Source: Voacanga thouarsii (taxonomy: Eukaryota > Streptophyta > Magnoliopsida > Gentianales > Apocynaceae). Taken from it: a stretch of DNA of 64,000 nt. Below, in pieces: positions 10,890 to 23,520 of this stretch (the stretch's first letter is position 1; every line of letters begins with the position of its first letter). Location of the stretch: contig JANUWF010002066.1 of assembly GCA_026120185.1 (NCBI GenBank), forward strand, positions 868,001 to 932,000. Reading direction: 5' to 3'. The translations under genes and the position numbers were made by a program. Below the pieces are notes generated by a model, which did no database searches, was not told where the DNA came from, and saw only the letters and a list, made by a program, of their open reading frames with translations.

Positions 10890-11606
10890 AAATAGTCCTA
10901 ACAATAATGCAACTGCACAAACTCAGAAGTGCAAAGAAGCGACTTTTCTTCTGAAAATTTTGTATATGTTATTTTAAAAGTAAGACTAAGAAATGCGTGA
11001 TTGTGTAAAAATTAAATGATCTTTATATTTAATTTGTTTAATTTACAATTTTTCTTGAATATTGAATGAATGAGAAATTACATAAGGATATTTAATTTTT
11101 TGAAATTATACTTTATTTCCATAATTTTTACTATTATTAATATCATATTGTTTTTTTTTTTTTTGTTATTTGAAGTTGTATTTTAAGATTATGAAATCTT
11201 AATATGAGTTTTTTTATATTTTCAAATGATAAATTTGTTAATTTTTCTAGTATTTGAGTTTTTCCTATTTATTAATTTTTATATCTCTTTGGAATTTTTT
11301 TCCCTCTTGGCTAGCTGAACCCCCACTTTTCCATACAGAATAGGTGAGAGTAGAGATAATTTTGTCCCCAACAGGTCGAGACTAGGTCCTTGCCTCTCTC
11401 CAACTCAATGTCCCGTCCTAATTGTCATATCTCAATAGATTGAAAAATGCAATCTGGAACATAGGTTATCTCAATATGAGAAACCGAAAACGAATTTCTT
11501 CAAGAATTATGGCTCAAATAATTCCAAGTCCACTTTTTAAAAATGATGCCAAGGGAAAACCGATTTCTACTTTTCCTTAGCACACATGAAATTAGAATAT
11601 TCTCAT
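10890..11606. other. AT-rich spacer
   Basis: No ORF, RNA gene or terminal repeat recognised. Poly-T tracts lie near 11151-11164. Confidence 0.5.
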
Positions 11607-11639
11607 TACTAGAATTTAGCCTTATTACAGCATATTTAT

Positions 11640-11870
11640 TACAACGTTTTTTTAAAGAAGTCATTAGAAGTAAAATTTTGTGACATTTAGGTCAAAATGT
11701 CATAATAGAAACAAGGAAAACTACGTAGTTTTGTCAAATTTATCAACAATGTGAAATTTAATATCCTTTTAGACTTATATTATGACATTTTTTGAAATGT
11801 GTTAGGATACTTTCAGTTCTTTGATATTCTATTATCTATTTCGACATGAATAAACTGTCATAATAGCTGC
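11640..11870. repeat. Left subterminal repeat array
   Basis: Repeated short motifs such as TGTGACATTT, AATGTCATAAT and ATTATGACATTT in both orientations. Similar motifs crowd 17340-17700. In CACTA elements such arrays bind the transposase accessory protein. Confidence 0.5.
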
Positions 11871-13912
11871 TTTAATTTTTTTTTTTAAAAAACTCAGTTA
11901 CAAAACATAAGGCGCCAGGAGTGAAAAAAAAAACGCTGAAACCCAACCCTTCCCTCTGTAAGAGCAAAACAAAATTTAACCCCTTCTTTTCACTTTACCC
12001 CTTTTCCCATTAAGTCCAGTGATCCTTTCTCTTTGTCTCTCTCGAATAGATCGATTGCAGCTTCTTGTCGCCGTCGATCTAGAACATTTAGAAGGCACCG
12101 GTTGTGGAGCAATGGACCATAATAAAGGTGCAATTTTTTCCCTTCCACATGATTTCCCATTTTTCCCTTTCTTAGCTGTGCAATTTATGGGTTTTATCCT
12201 TCTGAAGATTTCCAACAATGCACAATCTTCTACGATTTATTGTTGGCTTAGCATTTAATATTTATGGTTCAACCTTTGTCTTCTAACAGCTTTTCCGAAT
12301 TTGATGTTGTTTTTAATATTTTTGTTCTATTTTTTGGGAATCTTATACTGCAGAGGTTGTTCTTATTTCTTATGTCAATGGCATTTTTGAGTGGATTATA
12401 CCTCTTCCTGCTGTCATCCACTGTTTCAAACCAGACATAAATAGAGAATGCTAGTTATCGTGTGTAGGATGCTTCCCTATCATAATCTCTATACTAGGGA
12501 AAGAGGGGAAGGTAATGGTGGATGTTTGAAATTTTGAAACAAAAATAGTAGGTGAGGGACTAGGGCTTCAAATGAAATGGAGGGCCCTAATGATTTAATG
12601 GAGAGTAATGTAAGAAGGTTTCACTGAATCAATTGGGACTAGGGAGGTACATACTTGTTTTTGAGATTGATGAGGTGGATGATGAGGTTTTGCCCTTGTT
12701 AACTTTGGAAGATTTGAAGGACTAGGGGATTAACGTTGTTGGCTCCAGGAGGAAAATGTACTGCTCCATTGAGAAGCTTAATAGGGGATTCTTGTAAACA
12801 ATGGTGTTGATATGTGGAAAGAGAAGTTTTGGTGGTTGAAAGTTTTTTTTTTTTTTTTTTTTTTGTGGATATGGGTTTGGCAGTCTACAGATGGAAATAG
12901 AATAGCAGGTGAAAACAGAAGCTTAATGGTTGCGTGCACTATTTGGATTTTAATGGTTCATAATGATTAGTTTTTATTAGTTGGTTTCTTTTATTTATTT
13001 TTGTTTAATTTGATTTTCTAACTATCCAGGAAATTAACTTTCAATGTTAATGATTGAAAAGATTTTCTGTTACTTATGTTGCTCTAGGGGATTCTGTAGT
13101 TGGATTAAGGTATTCTAGTTTTCTTATATTGTGCTGCTAGCTTGCATTAGCTTAAAAATTTTCTGTGCTACTGTGATATTTCATATTATTTGATGCAAAG
13201 TGGTACTTAGAGTTTATATGGAGGTTTTTTACCTGTTTTTTTTAGGAGAGGGGGGTTGGGCAGTATGTCTCCACTACATGGTCTTCGTCTAATGTTCTTA
13301 GCAAACCATTAGTATTTTTGTAAATTCTTATAGCATGTGTTTTTAATGCTATTATAATTGTTTCTATCTAGTTACCTGGATAGGCTATTGTAAGATGAGA
13401 ATATCTTTCTAGTAGGGGAAATTTTTTACTTAAAAAAAATAATAATTCACCTGTGTTACTCTAGAGACTGACAAAATTTTTGCAAGCATTATATACTTCT
13501 TGACATTTTATTTGATATGCATACAAAACAAGTATGATGCATTGCCTTTGTGAACTCATTTATATTTCTTATCTGGCATTGGTGTCTTTTGACTTTGCAT
13601 ACTTCTAGGCCCCATTAGTGTTTATTATGACTGAAACTCTCAACTTTGAACTCATCTATGTCTCTTAGGCCTCTAAGGATCTATATTCTTCTCTTTCTGC
13701 TACTGCTCATTCTTTCTTTTATGCCCTTTTAGATCCACTTTATAATTCTGCCAAAGGAGATAAAATCAGAAGCAAAAAAAGGGGCAAATGTCTTAGCACA
13801 ATTGTCAGATCAGTTGGAGAAGCTCACAGTGCATCCATTGCATGGTCGATGGCCTTAGGTATGAGTATTATTCAATTTTCTGGATTTCTATTTTTGCATT
13901 TAGTGCTTTAGT

Positions 13913-14390
13913 GCTTACATTTAACTCTTGTGGTGTTTTTTGGTTATGAAGATGTAACTCTTTGGTTGATCTACTGTAGGCTAGTGCTTATATTTATGTT
14001 TTTTTTTTTTTGTTGGATATCTATGTATTATGTAGGGAATTGAGAAGTTGATGTGAAGAAAACTATTAGTTTTTATGTTTGCTCTAAGTAGATAAATTTT
14101 TATATATGGTTTTGAGTTCTATTTGCTTAAATGGGTTTGATCTTGTAATCTGTCTTTTTAGTCCATTCTCCGTCCTTCAATTCTTTGGTCTCTTCATTTG
14201 TAGTTGAATTGCACTAATACTTAAATGCCTTATTCTAGGTCTGAGTTAGGTTTGAGTTTGAATTGAGAAAAATGGTTATTTCTTTTACTAGATTTTCATG
14301 GTGTGGAGGTAGGGAGGGAACGAGATAATTTGATGTTTATATCAGTTAAGGCAGCCAAAAATGGCCTTATCAAGTAGAAAAATTAAGGCT
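13913..14390 (+). repeat. Internal direct repeat, copy 1
   Basis: Matches 15772-16225 with many substitutions. Shared landmarks are TTTGGTTGATCTACTGT, GCTAGTGCTTATAT, and GCCAAAAATGGCC followed by TCAAGTAGAAAAATTA. Confidence 0.75.
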
Positions 14391-15771
14391 TTTGCACGCT
14401 GTGATGTTTTTCGAAGGAAAAGATAGCAGGTTTCTATATACAATCAGTTTTTTTAGGATCCTCTTCTTGAAAATAGGACAATTATTCAAGTGGGGATATA
14501 TATCTTTTGAAGGTGAAGAATGACATGGAAAACATATAACACAAGAAAGGACTAAGGAAATACCATCCCTCTTCCTTCCTAGTTTCTTTTTCTTTTGATT
14601 GATGCTGTTTTTTCTTCTTTTAGTTGACACTAGATAGATCTAAGACTGGTTTAGCACCTATGATGTGGTTTTGCTGATTAAATGTTTAACATTTTGAATA
14701 GGAAAAAACTGATAACAATGACTTTATGATATTCCTGCAGTGATACTTAAGTACACTGTGCATGTTGTATGTGCTGGCACTATTGTCTTGAATTTGCTAG
14801 TAATATTTCTTTTAATCGTGTAGTTGCAACCCTGAATTTAACTAGAATGAAAATAAGTTTATTTTACAGCTGGTTATCCAACAACATAAAGGAAACTACT
14901 GCTTTCAGATTAGGATGTATTTATGTTTTATAGCCCTTATCTATGCTTCCTTCCATAAAAGGTTGTCCCTCCTATTGCTGTAGAAGATTTATAAACCTGA
15001 TGATTGGATTTTGGGAAAATTTTGAGGCACTATCATTGTGGCTGTTTACCTATTTTAAATTAGGATTCCCAACACCTCAAAAGTTTTACAAGACAACAGA
15101 GATTGCGAAGCCTATTTTTTTGAAAGGCAATTAATCTTGTGCTCTATGTAAATTAAGGAGAATAATGGGCTTTTAGGTTGTTGGGGAAATTCCATTTCAT
15201 TTGCCGTATTTGGCTGGCTTATATTAACTTAAGTGTCTTTGTTCAGTCAACTAAGACTACAACACTACCTTTGCAAGAGTGCCTCCTCATATACACTACC
15301 ACATTCCTGGGAATTTAGTGTTTTATGCTTCCCTCAAAGTGAGCATATCCAATATATATTTTTATAATATTTGTATTCTTTAGCTTCATCTACTTTCAAG
15401 ACATAATTAGAATGACCAAAGGACAAGAATAGCTTTTTTCTGTTTGAGTCAGTGTTTCTTCCTAGATCCATCACATGGTTAGTCGTAAAATATTTCAAGT
15501 TGCTCTATTCTTAACGTTCTATAAATTGAGTACTTGTGTCGTGAACATTCTCCTAAATGTATGGTCTATCAGCTTCTGTGAACCTAGCAAAAGTGAGCCA
15601 AAAGTTTTACTATTTTTCTCTTTTGTTGGCTTTACATGTATGGTCACATTTGAATGCAGCTACATATATCCACTAAGCAAATTTATTTACATGAATGGAA
15701 GGCACAGTGGAAATAATTAGCCTAGAATTGTCAGTTCTTTTTTGTTTCAACATTTGCTACTTGTGTTCCTT

Positions 15772-16225
15772 AGGCTACATTTAACTCTAGTGGTGTTATT
15801 TTCTTATGAAAATATAACTATTTGGTTGATCTACTGTGGGCTAGTGCTTATATATATGTTTTTTTTATGTTGGATATCTATGTATTGTGTAGGAAATTGA
15901 AAAGTTGATTTAAAGAAAACTATTATTTTTTATGTTTCTTCTTGGTAGATAACATTTTGTATATGTGTTTGAGTTATATTTGCTGAAATGGGTGGTTTGA
16001 TCTTGTAATCTGTTTTTTTAGTCCATCCTTCAATTCTTTCGTCTCTTTATTTTGCACTAATACTTAAATTCTTTCTTCTGGTTCGGAGTTGGGTTTGAAT
16101 TTGAATTGAGAAAAAATGGCTATTTATTTGACTAGATTTTTTGGGAGTGGAGGTGGGGATGGAATGAGATAATATGAAGTTTAGATCAACTAAAGCTGCC
16201 AAAAATGGCCTCATCAAGTAGAAAA
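15772..16225 (+). repeat. Internal direct repeat, copy 2
   Basis: Second copy of the block at 13913-14390. Divergence by eye suggests an old duplication within the element's interior. Confidence 0.75.
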
Positions 16226-17339
16226 ATTAGGAGGAAGTGGAAGAACAGGGAGGAGAGAAGGAGAATTGATAAGGAATATGATGTGGTAATTATTCAATAT
16301 TATTTTTTTCAAAGCCTCTTATGTTTTTCTAAGGAATTCTATAATTGGATGGGTGTGCTAGCAAGGAGTAATCTCTTTGGTATTCATTAAGTTTGCATCA
16401 GATGCTCTAAAGCCATGTGTAGCCTGTAGATTGGCAATTCTGGGAATACAAGTGATGTATAAAAACAAACTTGGAAGAGAGACAGGGGAGAATGGCAGTC
16501 TTGTTTACGACATGTTGACATATGCTGTTGCAAATTGAATTTTTGATTGAGTCCAACTAAAGAAATGCATATGTTACTTGTTTGTTTGTAACGTAAGATT
16601 AATTCATTCTTTGCATTATATCCCATTAAATATATTTTTGCTTCATTCTCCATTTTCTTGGATTTGTGTGGATGTTCTGAAGGTAATGAGATCTATAACA
16701 CTTTTTTTTTTTTTTTTTTACTTTTTTGGGCTAGTACAAGGATAATCTTGTTATGTACTTCTCGATTTCTGGTTGTTACTTCTATTCGTGCTTGCCGCTA
16801 ACAATAAATGAGTTTCTTGAGGATATATGACACTTGCTATAACCATATAGATTTGAATATTTTTACTCAATTGGATACTAAAATGATGCTTTTTTTTTCT
16901 AACTTAATTATGTATACAATTTATATATGGCAGGTCCACAAGATTCGAGATGAATGATCATGAGAGGAAGCTTTGTTCCATGTGTTATTTTGATACCGCA
17001 TATTAAAAAAAAAAGTACATTAGATTATTTTGCTTAGTGGAAGTACATTTTGATATTGATGTTAGAATTTTATTTTGAAAAAACTTTTATAGTTTTGATG
17101 GTTGCATGACTTTCTAGACATATGTATATAGGTAGACAAAATTTTGTACTTCCTAATATATGCAAACATATTTTGGGGTCTTAATATGATTTTATATTAT
17201 ATTAGACGTTAGATTTTTTTTATTATGCCAAATCATATATATTTAAGAATTAAAATTTTTTACAGCATATGCAAAGATATCATCTTGTTTACAACAAAAA
17301 AAAAAAAAATGTAACAACAACTGGTTTTACTTGTGGCAA

Positions 17340-17700
17340 TAGGTTTGACTTGATAATGCTAAATGTCATTACAAATGCTTATTGTGACGTTTTCACATGT
17401 TAACATAAGTTTTGAATTTGAACATTGGGAGAGTCTTATTATGACGTTTCTAATTGTTAGTATAGGTTTTGAATTTTGACTTGTAGAAAACCCTTTTATA
17501 ATATGACCAAACGTTGTAAAAGGGGATCTGGTGAAACAATTTCAAATGTTACAATAGTAGCACATATTGTGACACTTCTTAGTGTCCTCCATTGCTATAG
17601 TAACACCGTTTTAGATGACATTTTCTGCGAATGTCATAATATCCAAAATGTCACAACATATGCCTATTATAACATTTCTACCTGTTATAATAGGCTTACT
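17340..17700. repeat. Right subterminal repeat array
   Basis: Motifs such as TTGTGACGTTTT, ATTATGACGTTT, TGTCATAATA and TTATAACATTT crowd the right end and mirror the left array. Confidence 0.5.
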
Positions 17701-17804
17701 TTCTAGTACTAGATCTGTATGTTTTGGAAAAGAAAAAAGATAAAAAAAAAATTAGTAAGACATGCTTGATTAAATAAAAAATGTGAGAAAAGGTTCTGGT
17801 CAGA

Positions 17805-18556
17805 GACCCTTGGGTGAAAAGGTTAAAAAATCTTATGAAAATAGTAGATAAAATAGGATTTTTACTCTCGCTCTCTATCTTTCTCTCTCTCTCTCTGTCT
17901 CTCTCTCTCTTTCTCGTTCTATCGTTATATAACGAGTGTAGCATGAATGTAAAAATGATAAGAGAAGAGGGCATTAGAGTAGTTGCTTGCAACATTAAAG
18001 ATTTTATTTGAATAAATTTTTCATGTCACATGGCACTGCACTTGTATCTTTCTCTTCGCCTTAAGACTCTCAGCATGGTTGATTGAAACGAATAAGAAAA
18101 GAATAGAAACCAATCAAGTAGGGGATTTAGATTCACACCCGCCAACTACATATATATTTAATTACGAGCTAACAAGGGTAAAAGAAAATGTCAAGCTTCT
18201 TTTCATCTGTTATCTCTGGAGCAGAGCTGTGACCACCCTACAGTTGTTGGCACAATCTTTAACTTGTTTTTTGTTCAGTTTTGATTGAATCAATCGATCA
18301 TTCTAAACTTCAGTTTCTACAATTGAAATTGAAAAATATCAGATGATTGATAAATGGGAAGGAGATTTTTGATGCAGTGAGAAACTTAGACAACAATCTG
18401 TATTTGCTTATTTCCAAATTTAAGCAAAGCTAGCTATAGATGTTCATGCAAAAAGTATTCGGAAGAGTATTCTAAACAGCATGAGACCTTAAAGTATAAG
18501 CTTACATTTTCAATTTTCATTAAACTTAATGCATGTTAGTCCCCCTATTTATAGCA
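17805..18556 (+). repeat. Tandem duplication, unit 1 (about 0.75 kb)
   Basis: Unit starts CCCTTGGGTGAAAAGG and ends ...GTCCCCCTATTTATAGCAAAG. The same order recurs in 18559-19261. It contains a CT-rich tract at about 17866-17915. No coding potential is recognised. Confidence 0.85.
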
Positions 18557-18558
18557 AA

Positions 18559-18617
18559 GGCCCTTGGCTAAAAAGGTTAAAAAATCTTACGAAAACAGTA
18601 GATAAAACAGGATTTTT

Positions 18618-18679
<62 letters not shown>

Positions 18680-19261
18680 GAGAACCTATAGCACGAATGC
18701 AAAAATGATAGGAGAAAAGGGCATTGGAGTGGTTGCGTGCAACATCAAAGCGATTTTATTTGAATACATTTTGCATGTCACATGCCTGTGCACTGTATCT
18801 TTCTCTTCGCCTTAAGAATCTCAGCATGGTTGACTAAAATGAAGGAGAAAAGAATAGAAACCTCTCAAGTGCGGGATTTGGATTGACACCCGCTGGCTAC
18901 ATATCTATTTCTGTATGAGGTGACAAGGGTAAAAGAAAATGTTAAGGTTCCTTTTATCAATTATCTCGGAAGCAGAGCTGTGAGCACCCTAGTGTTGTTG
19001 GCATAATCTTTGACTTGTTTCTTGTTCAGTTGTGATTAAATCGATTGATCATTCTATACTTCATTTCTACGTATAATTCCTCCAAGTTAGACAACAATAT
19101 GTATTTTCCTATGTCATAATTTAAGCAAAGCTCTCTAAGGATGTGCATGCAAAAAGTATTTGAAAGAGTATTCAGAACAACTTGAGGCCTTAAAGTATAA
19201 GCTTTCATTTTGTAGTTTTTATTAAACTTAAAGCATATTAGTCCCCCTAGTTATAGCAAAG
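18559..19261 (+). repeat. Tandem duplication, unit 2
   Basis: Collinear with unit 1, with substitutions and small gaps. Its microsatellite is (CT)n followed by (AT)n at about 18619-18677, longer than in unit 1. Confidence 0.85.
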
Positions 19262-20256
19262 ACTTGTATCAACGATCCTTCCTTTTCCTTTACAAATCTA
19301 TTTTCTTCCCGTAATATATCTTTATCTCCTTTCTTAGTAGTGTAAGTAACCAGTAGATTCTCTTTTATTGTACACAAGACACAACATTTGTGTGCCTTCT
19401 TTTCACCATACCCCTATGTATGTTATTTGGAACATAGGTTATCTCATTTTCATTTTCATAGTTCATAAAATAGTTTTGTGGAATTGAAAATTTAAAGATT
19501 CCAAATCGTGTAGAATGAATTCAAGATGAGAAAATTGCAACATAAATTCCTAATTTCTACATCCTACACCATAGTAGTTTACATGTTAATAATTCAGAAA
19601 GATAGTATAGAATATCTTATCATTGTACATATGTATATCAAATTATTCGACAGAACAAAATTTATATAGAAGGGAGCATCAGAATGGTTGCTCGTTGCAA
19701 TCAAAAGATGATGCTCGAAATAAAAAATAAAATTTTCTTGAAATCTTTCTTTTCTTCACATCGCCGTATCTTTGTTTTAACATTTCCCTATGGCCTCTTT
19801 TCAAATTTGTCAATCTTATACTTCCATCTTCATGAATTTGAGTTGATAAAATTGATTTTAATATTCCATGTATATAGCCACTTCTCATGAAATTTCATTT
19901 GCATCATTGATTCTAAAGACTTTGTAAGTCCTTGCATTTCATTGAAATATCTTTTGTAAAAACCAATCTAGGACTTGAGAATATTTTCATTTATAAAAAA
20001 AAAAAAATCTACCTAAAAACTACTTTTGGAAATCTTCCAAACATGACTATAAGGAAAAGGAGCCATGCATTGTATTTTATATTTCTTTTATGACTTCCAC
20101 TTTGTGAATTTCATTATCATGCATGAATAAAGCATTGCAAAAATCATGGCATTAATGGCAACAGTTTGCCTCCTAAATATTACCCTTGTGTGAAAGATTT
20201 TGGGTATGGAATTGTACTTGAGCTAACATTGCAAGAATGCTTGTTTTGTGAATTAT
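19262..20256. other. AT-rich spacer
   Basis: No gene, RNA or repeat end recognised. Short frames near 19680-19890 occur on both strands and look random. Confidence 0.5.
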
Positions 20257-20990
20257 TCCAAAATAGGGTTGCGATACGTTGAGTACTCAATAAGGGCTCA
20301 CTTCTTGTACTAGTCTTTGATGGTCTAAGAATACCCTCTGGTAGGAGGCGCACCTCTGGAAGGTTGACTCTTTCTGGAGAGGCCATCAATACTTGTAAGT
20401 CGAGCCTTCTTAAGCTTGCAATATAGTTCCATGAGAAGTTGGAGGTCTGACGTGAAACATTCCTGATGGCTTTAGAGGGAGAGAAGTGGTAGGTCGAGCA
20501 CATACCTGGGCTGGATGGCTAATATGTCAATAGGATGAATTCCTGTCTGTGTTGAGTGGCAAAATTTATTGATAGAATGATTTTCATTGAAATGCAGTGA
20601 TGCGCCAAAATGTTGTTTTACATTATTTTCAAGAGTACCTTAGAAAATATTTTGAACGCATCACTTGAAACTTGTTTATATTACAAGATAATATTTATCA
20701 TGCATCATGAATTGTTTTAAAAAGGTTTCATGTGTACCCACAGGGCTTACTGAGATTATATCTCACACTGTTTACATCATGGCTTTTAGGGATGTTGTTT
20801 CATGTTTTGAATACTCCTATTCAGAATGTTTATGTAAAGTTTTGTGTTTTGAGACTTTGTACAGTTATTGGAAATCTTTGTAATAGGTTTTATTTATTCT
20901 AGTTGAGTTTTGCATGTACCAAGTTTTAAAGATCCCTGATCCTTTAGACGGGGCGAGATCCCCATCCTACATTGGTCGTCGAGTTGTAAT
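20257..20990 (+). repeat. Old gypsy LTR remnant (3' part)
   Basis: Carries, in order, landmarks of the Tekay-like LTRs in this window: CGTTGAGTACTCAATAAGGG, a (C)ACCTCT...-type block, CAGGGCTTACTGAGATT, and GGACGGGGCGACATCCCC with one change. Divergence is much greater than among the other copies. The 5' two-thirds of the LTR, including the tRNA-like part, are missing. Confidence 0.7.
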
Positions 20991-22381
20991 AGGTGTAATA
21001 AGAAGTCTTAGAAAGATGAGGGATGTCAAAACCTCTGAGTGCCCCCACTTCCTGAAGAACTTATTTCCAAATACTAGAGACCACTTCACAATGAATGAAG
21101 ACATGTGACAATTTACCAGGCCCTTGCCACATAAGGCTCAACGCAAACATAGAGATATTCCTATTCTATGTAGCGTGGGATCAATGATAAGCAATTATTC
21201 ATGAGGCACCATATAAAAAGCTGAACATTTGGTAGGATCTTTGGTGACCCCAACCTTTTAATTAAGTGTCTGAACTTTGCATCTTCTATGCCTTATTATT
21301 TCAAAAGCTGATTTCATAGAGACGCTACCATATATCAGGGGCAGGCATACTATAGAGTTAATTAATTGTAGTTGAGTGGACATATGGTGGAAGTATTTTC
21401 AATACTGCGAAGGAAAAATAAGATTCCAACACAAAGCAGTCTTTAGCCACATTGTAGAAACCATGACAAACAAAGTCAGACACCTTGTCATTTGAGGCCA
21501 GATAAGAAACACTAAAATAAATTAATGCTGGTCTTAGCCTCATCCTTTATCGAAAGCGTCATTTTCCTTGTAGGAGAAGAATTATAGATGAGTGAAATCT
21601 GCAATGGATGCTGAGTGTTAGAGTTGCACTTTACCTGCATATAAATTAATTCTTGCTGATGAAATTTCCACCAAAGCTTCAATACTAAAGCATGAGCAAA
21701 TCCATCCAAGCTGCGAATGCCAAGCCTATTTTCAAACTTGAGGAAGGTAATAAATTACTGTATCATCCAATTATGCTTGAAACCATGTCCAGATAAACAC
21801 CAGAATGACCACTTTAGGAGGAAAGGCATGCATGAGATGAAGTGACAAAGTTGAAAGAACTGAGGTAATAAGTTGTAGGCGCCCAACATGATTTAGATGT
21901 TCAAATTTCCAAGCTTGAATGTAAGAGTCAATGTTGCCGATCATACGCTGGAAAAATATTTTCTTTCTTCGAACATTGAAAATAGGAAAACCAAGATAGG
22001 TAAAAGGAAAGGATCTCCTGATAAAACCACGTGTTGTATGGACCAATATTCCTCTTGAAGAGAATAAGCTCTTACTATGATTAACCAACTGACCAGAAGT
22101 CTTCTCATACTCCTCCAAAATGCATGAAAATACTCTAAAGCTTTCCGAGTAGCTTTGTTATAAATAATTGTGTCACTTGCAAAGCTGAAATGAGTGACTT
22201 TTGGATAGCCCAAAGGCACATAATAGGGCTAAAGGTTCCCTTATTGAGGAACAAGTTCAAACCTCTTGCTAATAACTCTTGGGCTATGATGAAAAGAGTA
22301 CAGGACAAAGGATTATCTTGGCACACACCCCTAGAAGACTTAAAGAAACCACATAATTCCCCATTGATTGTGGTATCTTCT
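20991..22381 (-). pseudogene. LINE 2, RT C-terminal half, minus strand
   Basis: Reading leftward from 22381: the motif before the FADD box (NGELCGFF...RG.CQDNPLS, normally QGDPLS), then FIIAQELLARGL, a decayed (F/A)DDT-like motif near 22180, and the RT thumb with YLGFPIF and the LNHVGRLQLI connection. A very decayed zf-RVT region continues to about 21000. Several frameshifts. The RT part before this lies at 27713-28090, because LINE 3 inserted between. Confidence 0.75.
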
Positions 22382-23465
22382 TGGTTTTCCCATGAGAGTT
22401 CTCAAATGGACCACTGATTTCAGAGTTTCTGCAGATCCTGCAATTATCCCCGTGTGGATTGCTTTGGAGCATCTTCCCATTCACATGTTTTCTAAACAGA
22501 TTCTTTTCCAGTTAGCATCTGCTGTAGGTAACCCCTTGAAGATAGACGATGTAATTGCCACACTTTCTAGGCCTAGTATAGCTCGGGTGTGTGTCGAGGT
22601 GAATCTGCTTAAGGCTAACCCTTCTCGAATTCGGATAGGAGTAGGCACATCAAGGTTTTATCAATCAATATCATATGAGAATATGCCATCATACTGCCCG
22701 GTTTGCTGTAGAATTGGACATGAGGTTGCAGATAGTTTTTGGCGCCTCAAAAACCAGTGTCTCATCCTGACCCGAAACCTTCGGAACAATGGGTTCCCAA
22801 GAAGGCAACTGAAAGCGGCCATTCTCTTATGTCTTCTTCTCCTTCTCGAGAGGTGGATAAACCCTAGATTGAAGGAATGTGTGTCTTATAATATTGTGAC
22901 AGATAACCAGGGGACACAGTTGGGTAATTCACTCACTGCTGAACCAATCACAGTCGATGGTCAAGCCAATTTACATCTCAATGAACCGATCAGCCCCACA
23001 ATACTAGTTATTGCAGATTCGAAGATACCTTTGATGAATATTACCCCAGTAAGAGAGAAAGTCAGGGAGTAGCTTTCACCACTAATCAATGGGTCCAGCT
23101 CAGATCAAGCACATTTGGCCAACAGGGATGGAATCACGTTGGAAGTAGTTCTCCAAGGATCACAAGTTTTGATCCCAGCAGAGCCAACTTTAGTTTCTAC
23201 TGACCTGAATACAATCTCAGTTCATCAGAATGAAGAGCTGGTGCATGGTTTAGCATCTTCAAGACCTGTTGCAAGTCATATGCTAAGTGATCATTATGCC
23301 TCGGATGAGTTTGATGTTGAACCAGGATATTTCTCTGATCAGGATGCCGTGAGCTTGTGTCCAGATTTCTTGAATCTGCTCAAGGAGGCGATCCTCCAAA
23401 AGCTGTTACGCCGAGGTCCAAACACTGTGCAGACCCATCCGAAAACCTCCCAGACAAAGAAATAA
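22382..23465 (+). pseudogene. LINE 3 ORF1, DUF4283 C-terminus and CCHC knuckle
   Basis: Open to 23072 in one frame and then 23115-23465 after a stop. It shows the DUF4283 end (VWIALEHLP..., ARVCVEVNLLKA) and a knuckle SYCPVCCRIGHEVADS in which the last Cys is Ser. The N-terminal half of the domain is missing because the insertion is 5'-truncated. The tail is acidic and low in complexity. Confidence 0.75.
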
Positions 23466-23520
23466 CTACCAACCCGTAAGGCTAAATTGTCTTCAACCTA
23501 TTACCATCCATCCAATTAAT

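Larger units (their letters stand above)
11935..17230 (+). other. Gene-like but non-coding interior of the 11.6-17.7 kb element
   Basis: Looks like a transcribed gene region without a usable frame. There is a CT-rich UTR-like start near 12020-12060, T-rich intron-like stretches, and a possible exon at about 13736-13856 preceded by a pyrimidine tract/AG and followed by TAG-GTATGAG; its translation (core KEIKSEAKKGANVLAQLSDQ) ends at its own stop. Another AG acceptor lies near 16932. I cannot name a parent gene. Captured host sequence or a decayed gene are both possible. Confidence 0.3.
11607..17708. mobile_element. Putative CACTA-type non-autonomous DNA transposon
   Basis: The ends form short imperfect inverted repeats beginning TACTAGAA (left 11607, right 17708 reversed). 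Inside both ends lie many copies, in both orientations, of a subterminal motif around TTATGACATTT / TGTCATAAT (about 11640-11870 and 17340-17700). Terminal ACTA plus dense subterminal repeats is the layout of the CACTA (En/Spm) superfamily. No transposase is visible and the flanking 3-mers do not match, so assignment and exact ends are tentative. Confidence 0.45.

Noticed and set aside
11604..17711. Three-bp target-site duplication of the CACTA-like element
   Set aside because: Flanking triplets (CAT and CTA) do not match, so I do not claim a duplication.
19679..19890. Opposed frames of 68-69 codons
   Set aside because: Same stretch open on both strands, no family resemblance, AT-rich spacer.
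20180..20503. Minus-strand frame of 107 codons
   Set aside because: It runs antisense through a gypsy LTR remnant.
22368..23072. Host zinc-knuckle gene
   Set aside because: DUF4283 plus knuckle in front of endonuclease and RT in the same orientation is LINE ORF1.
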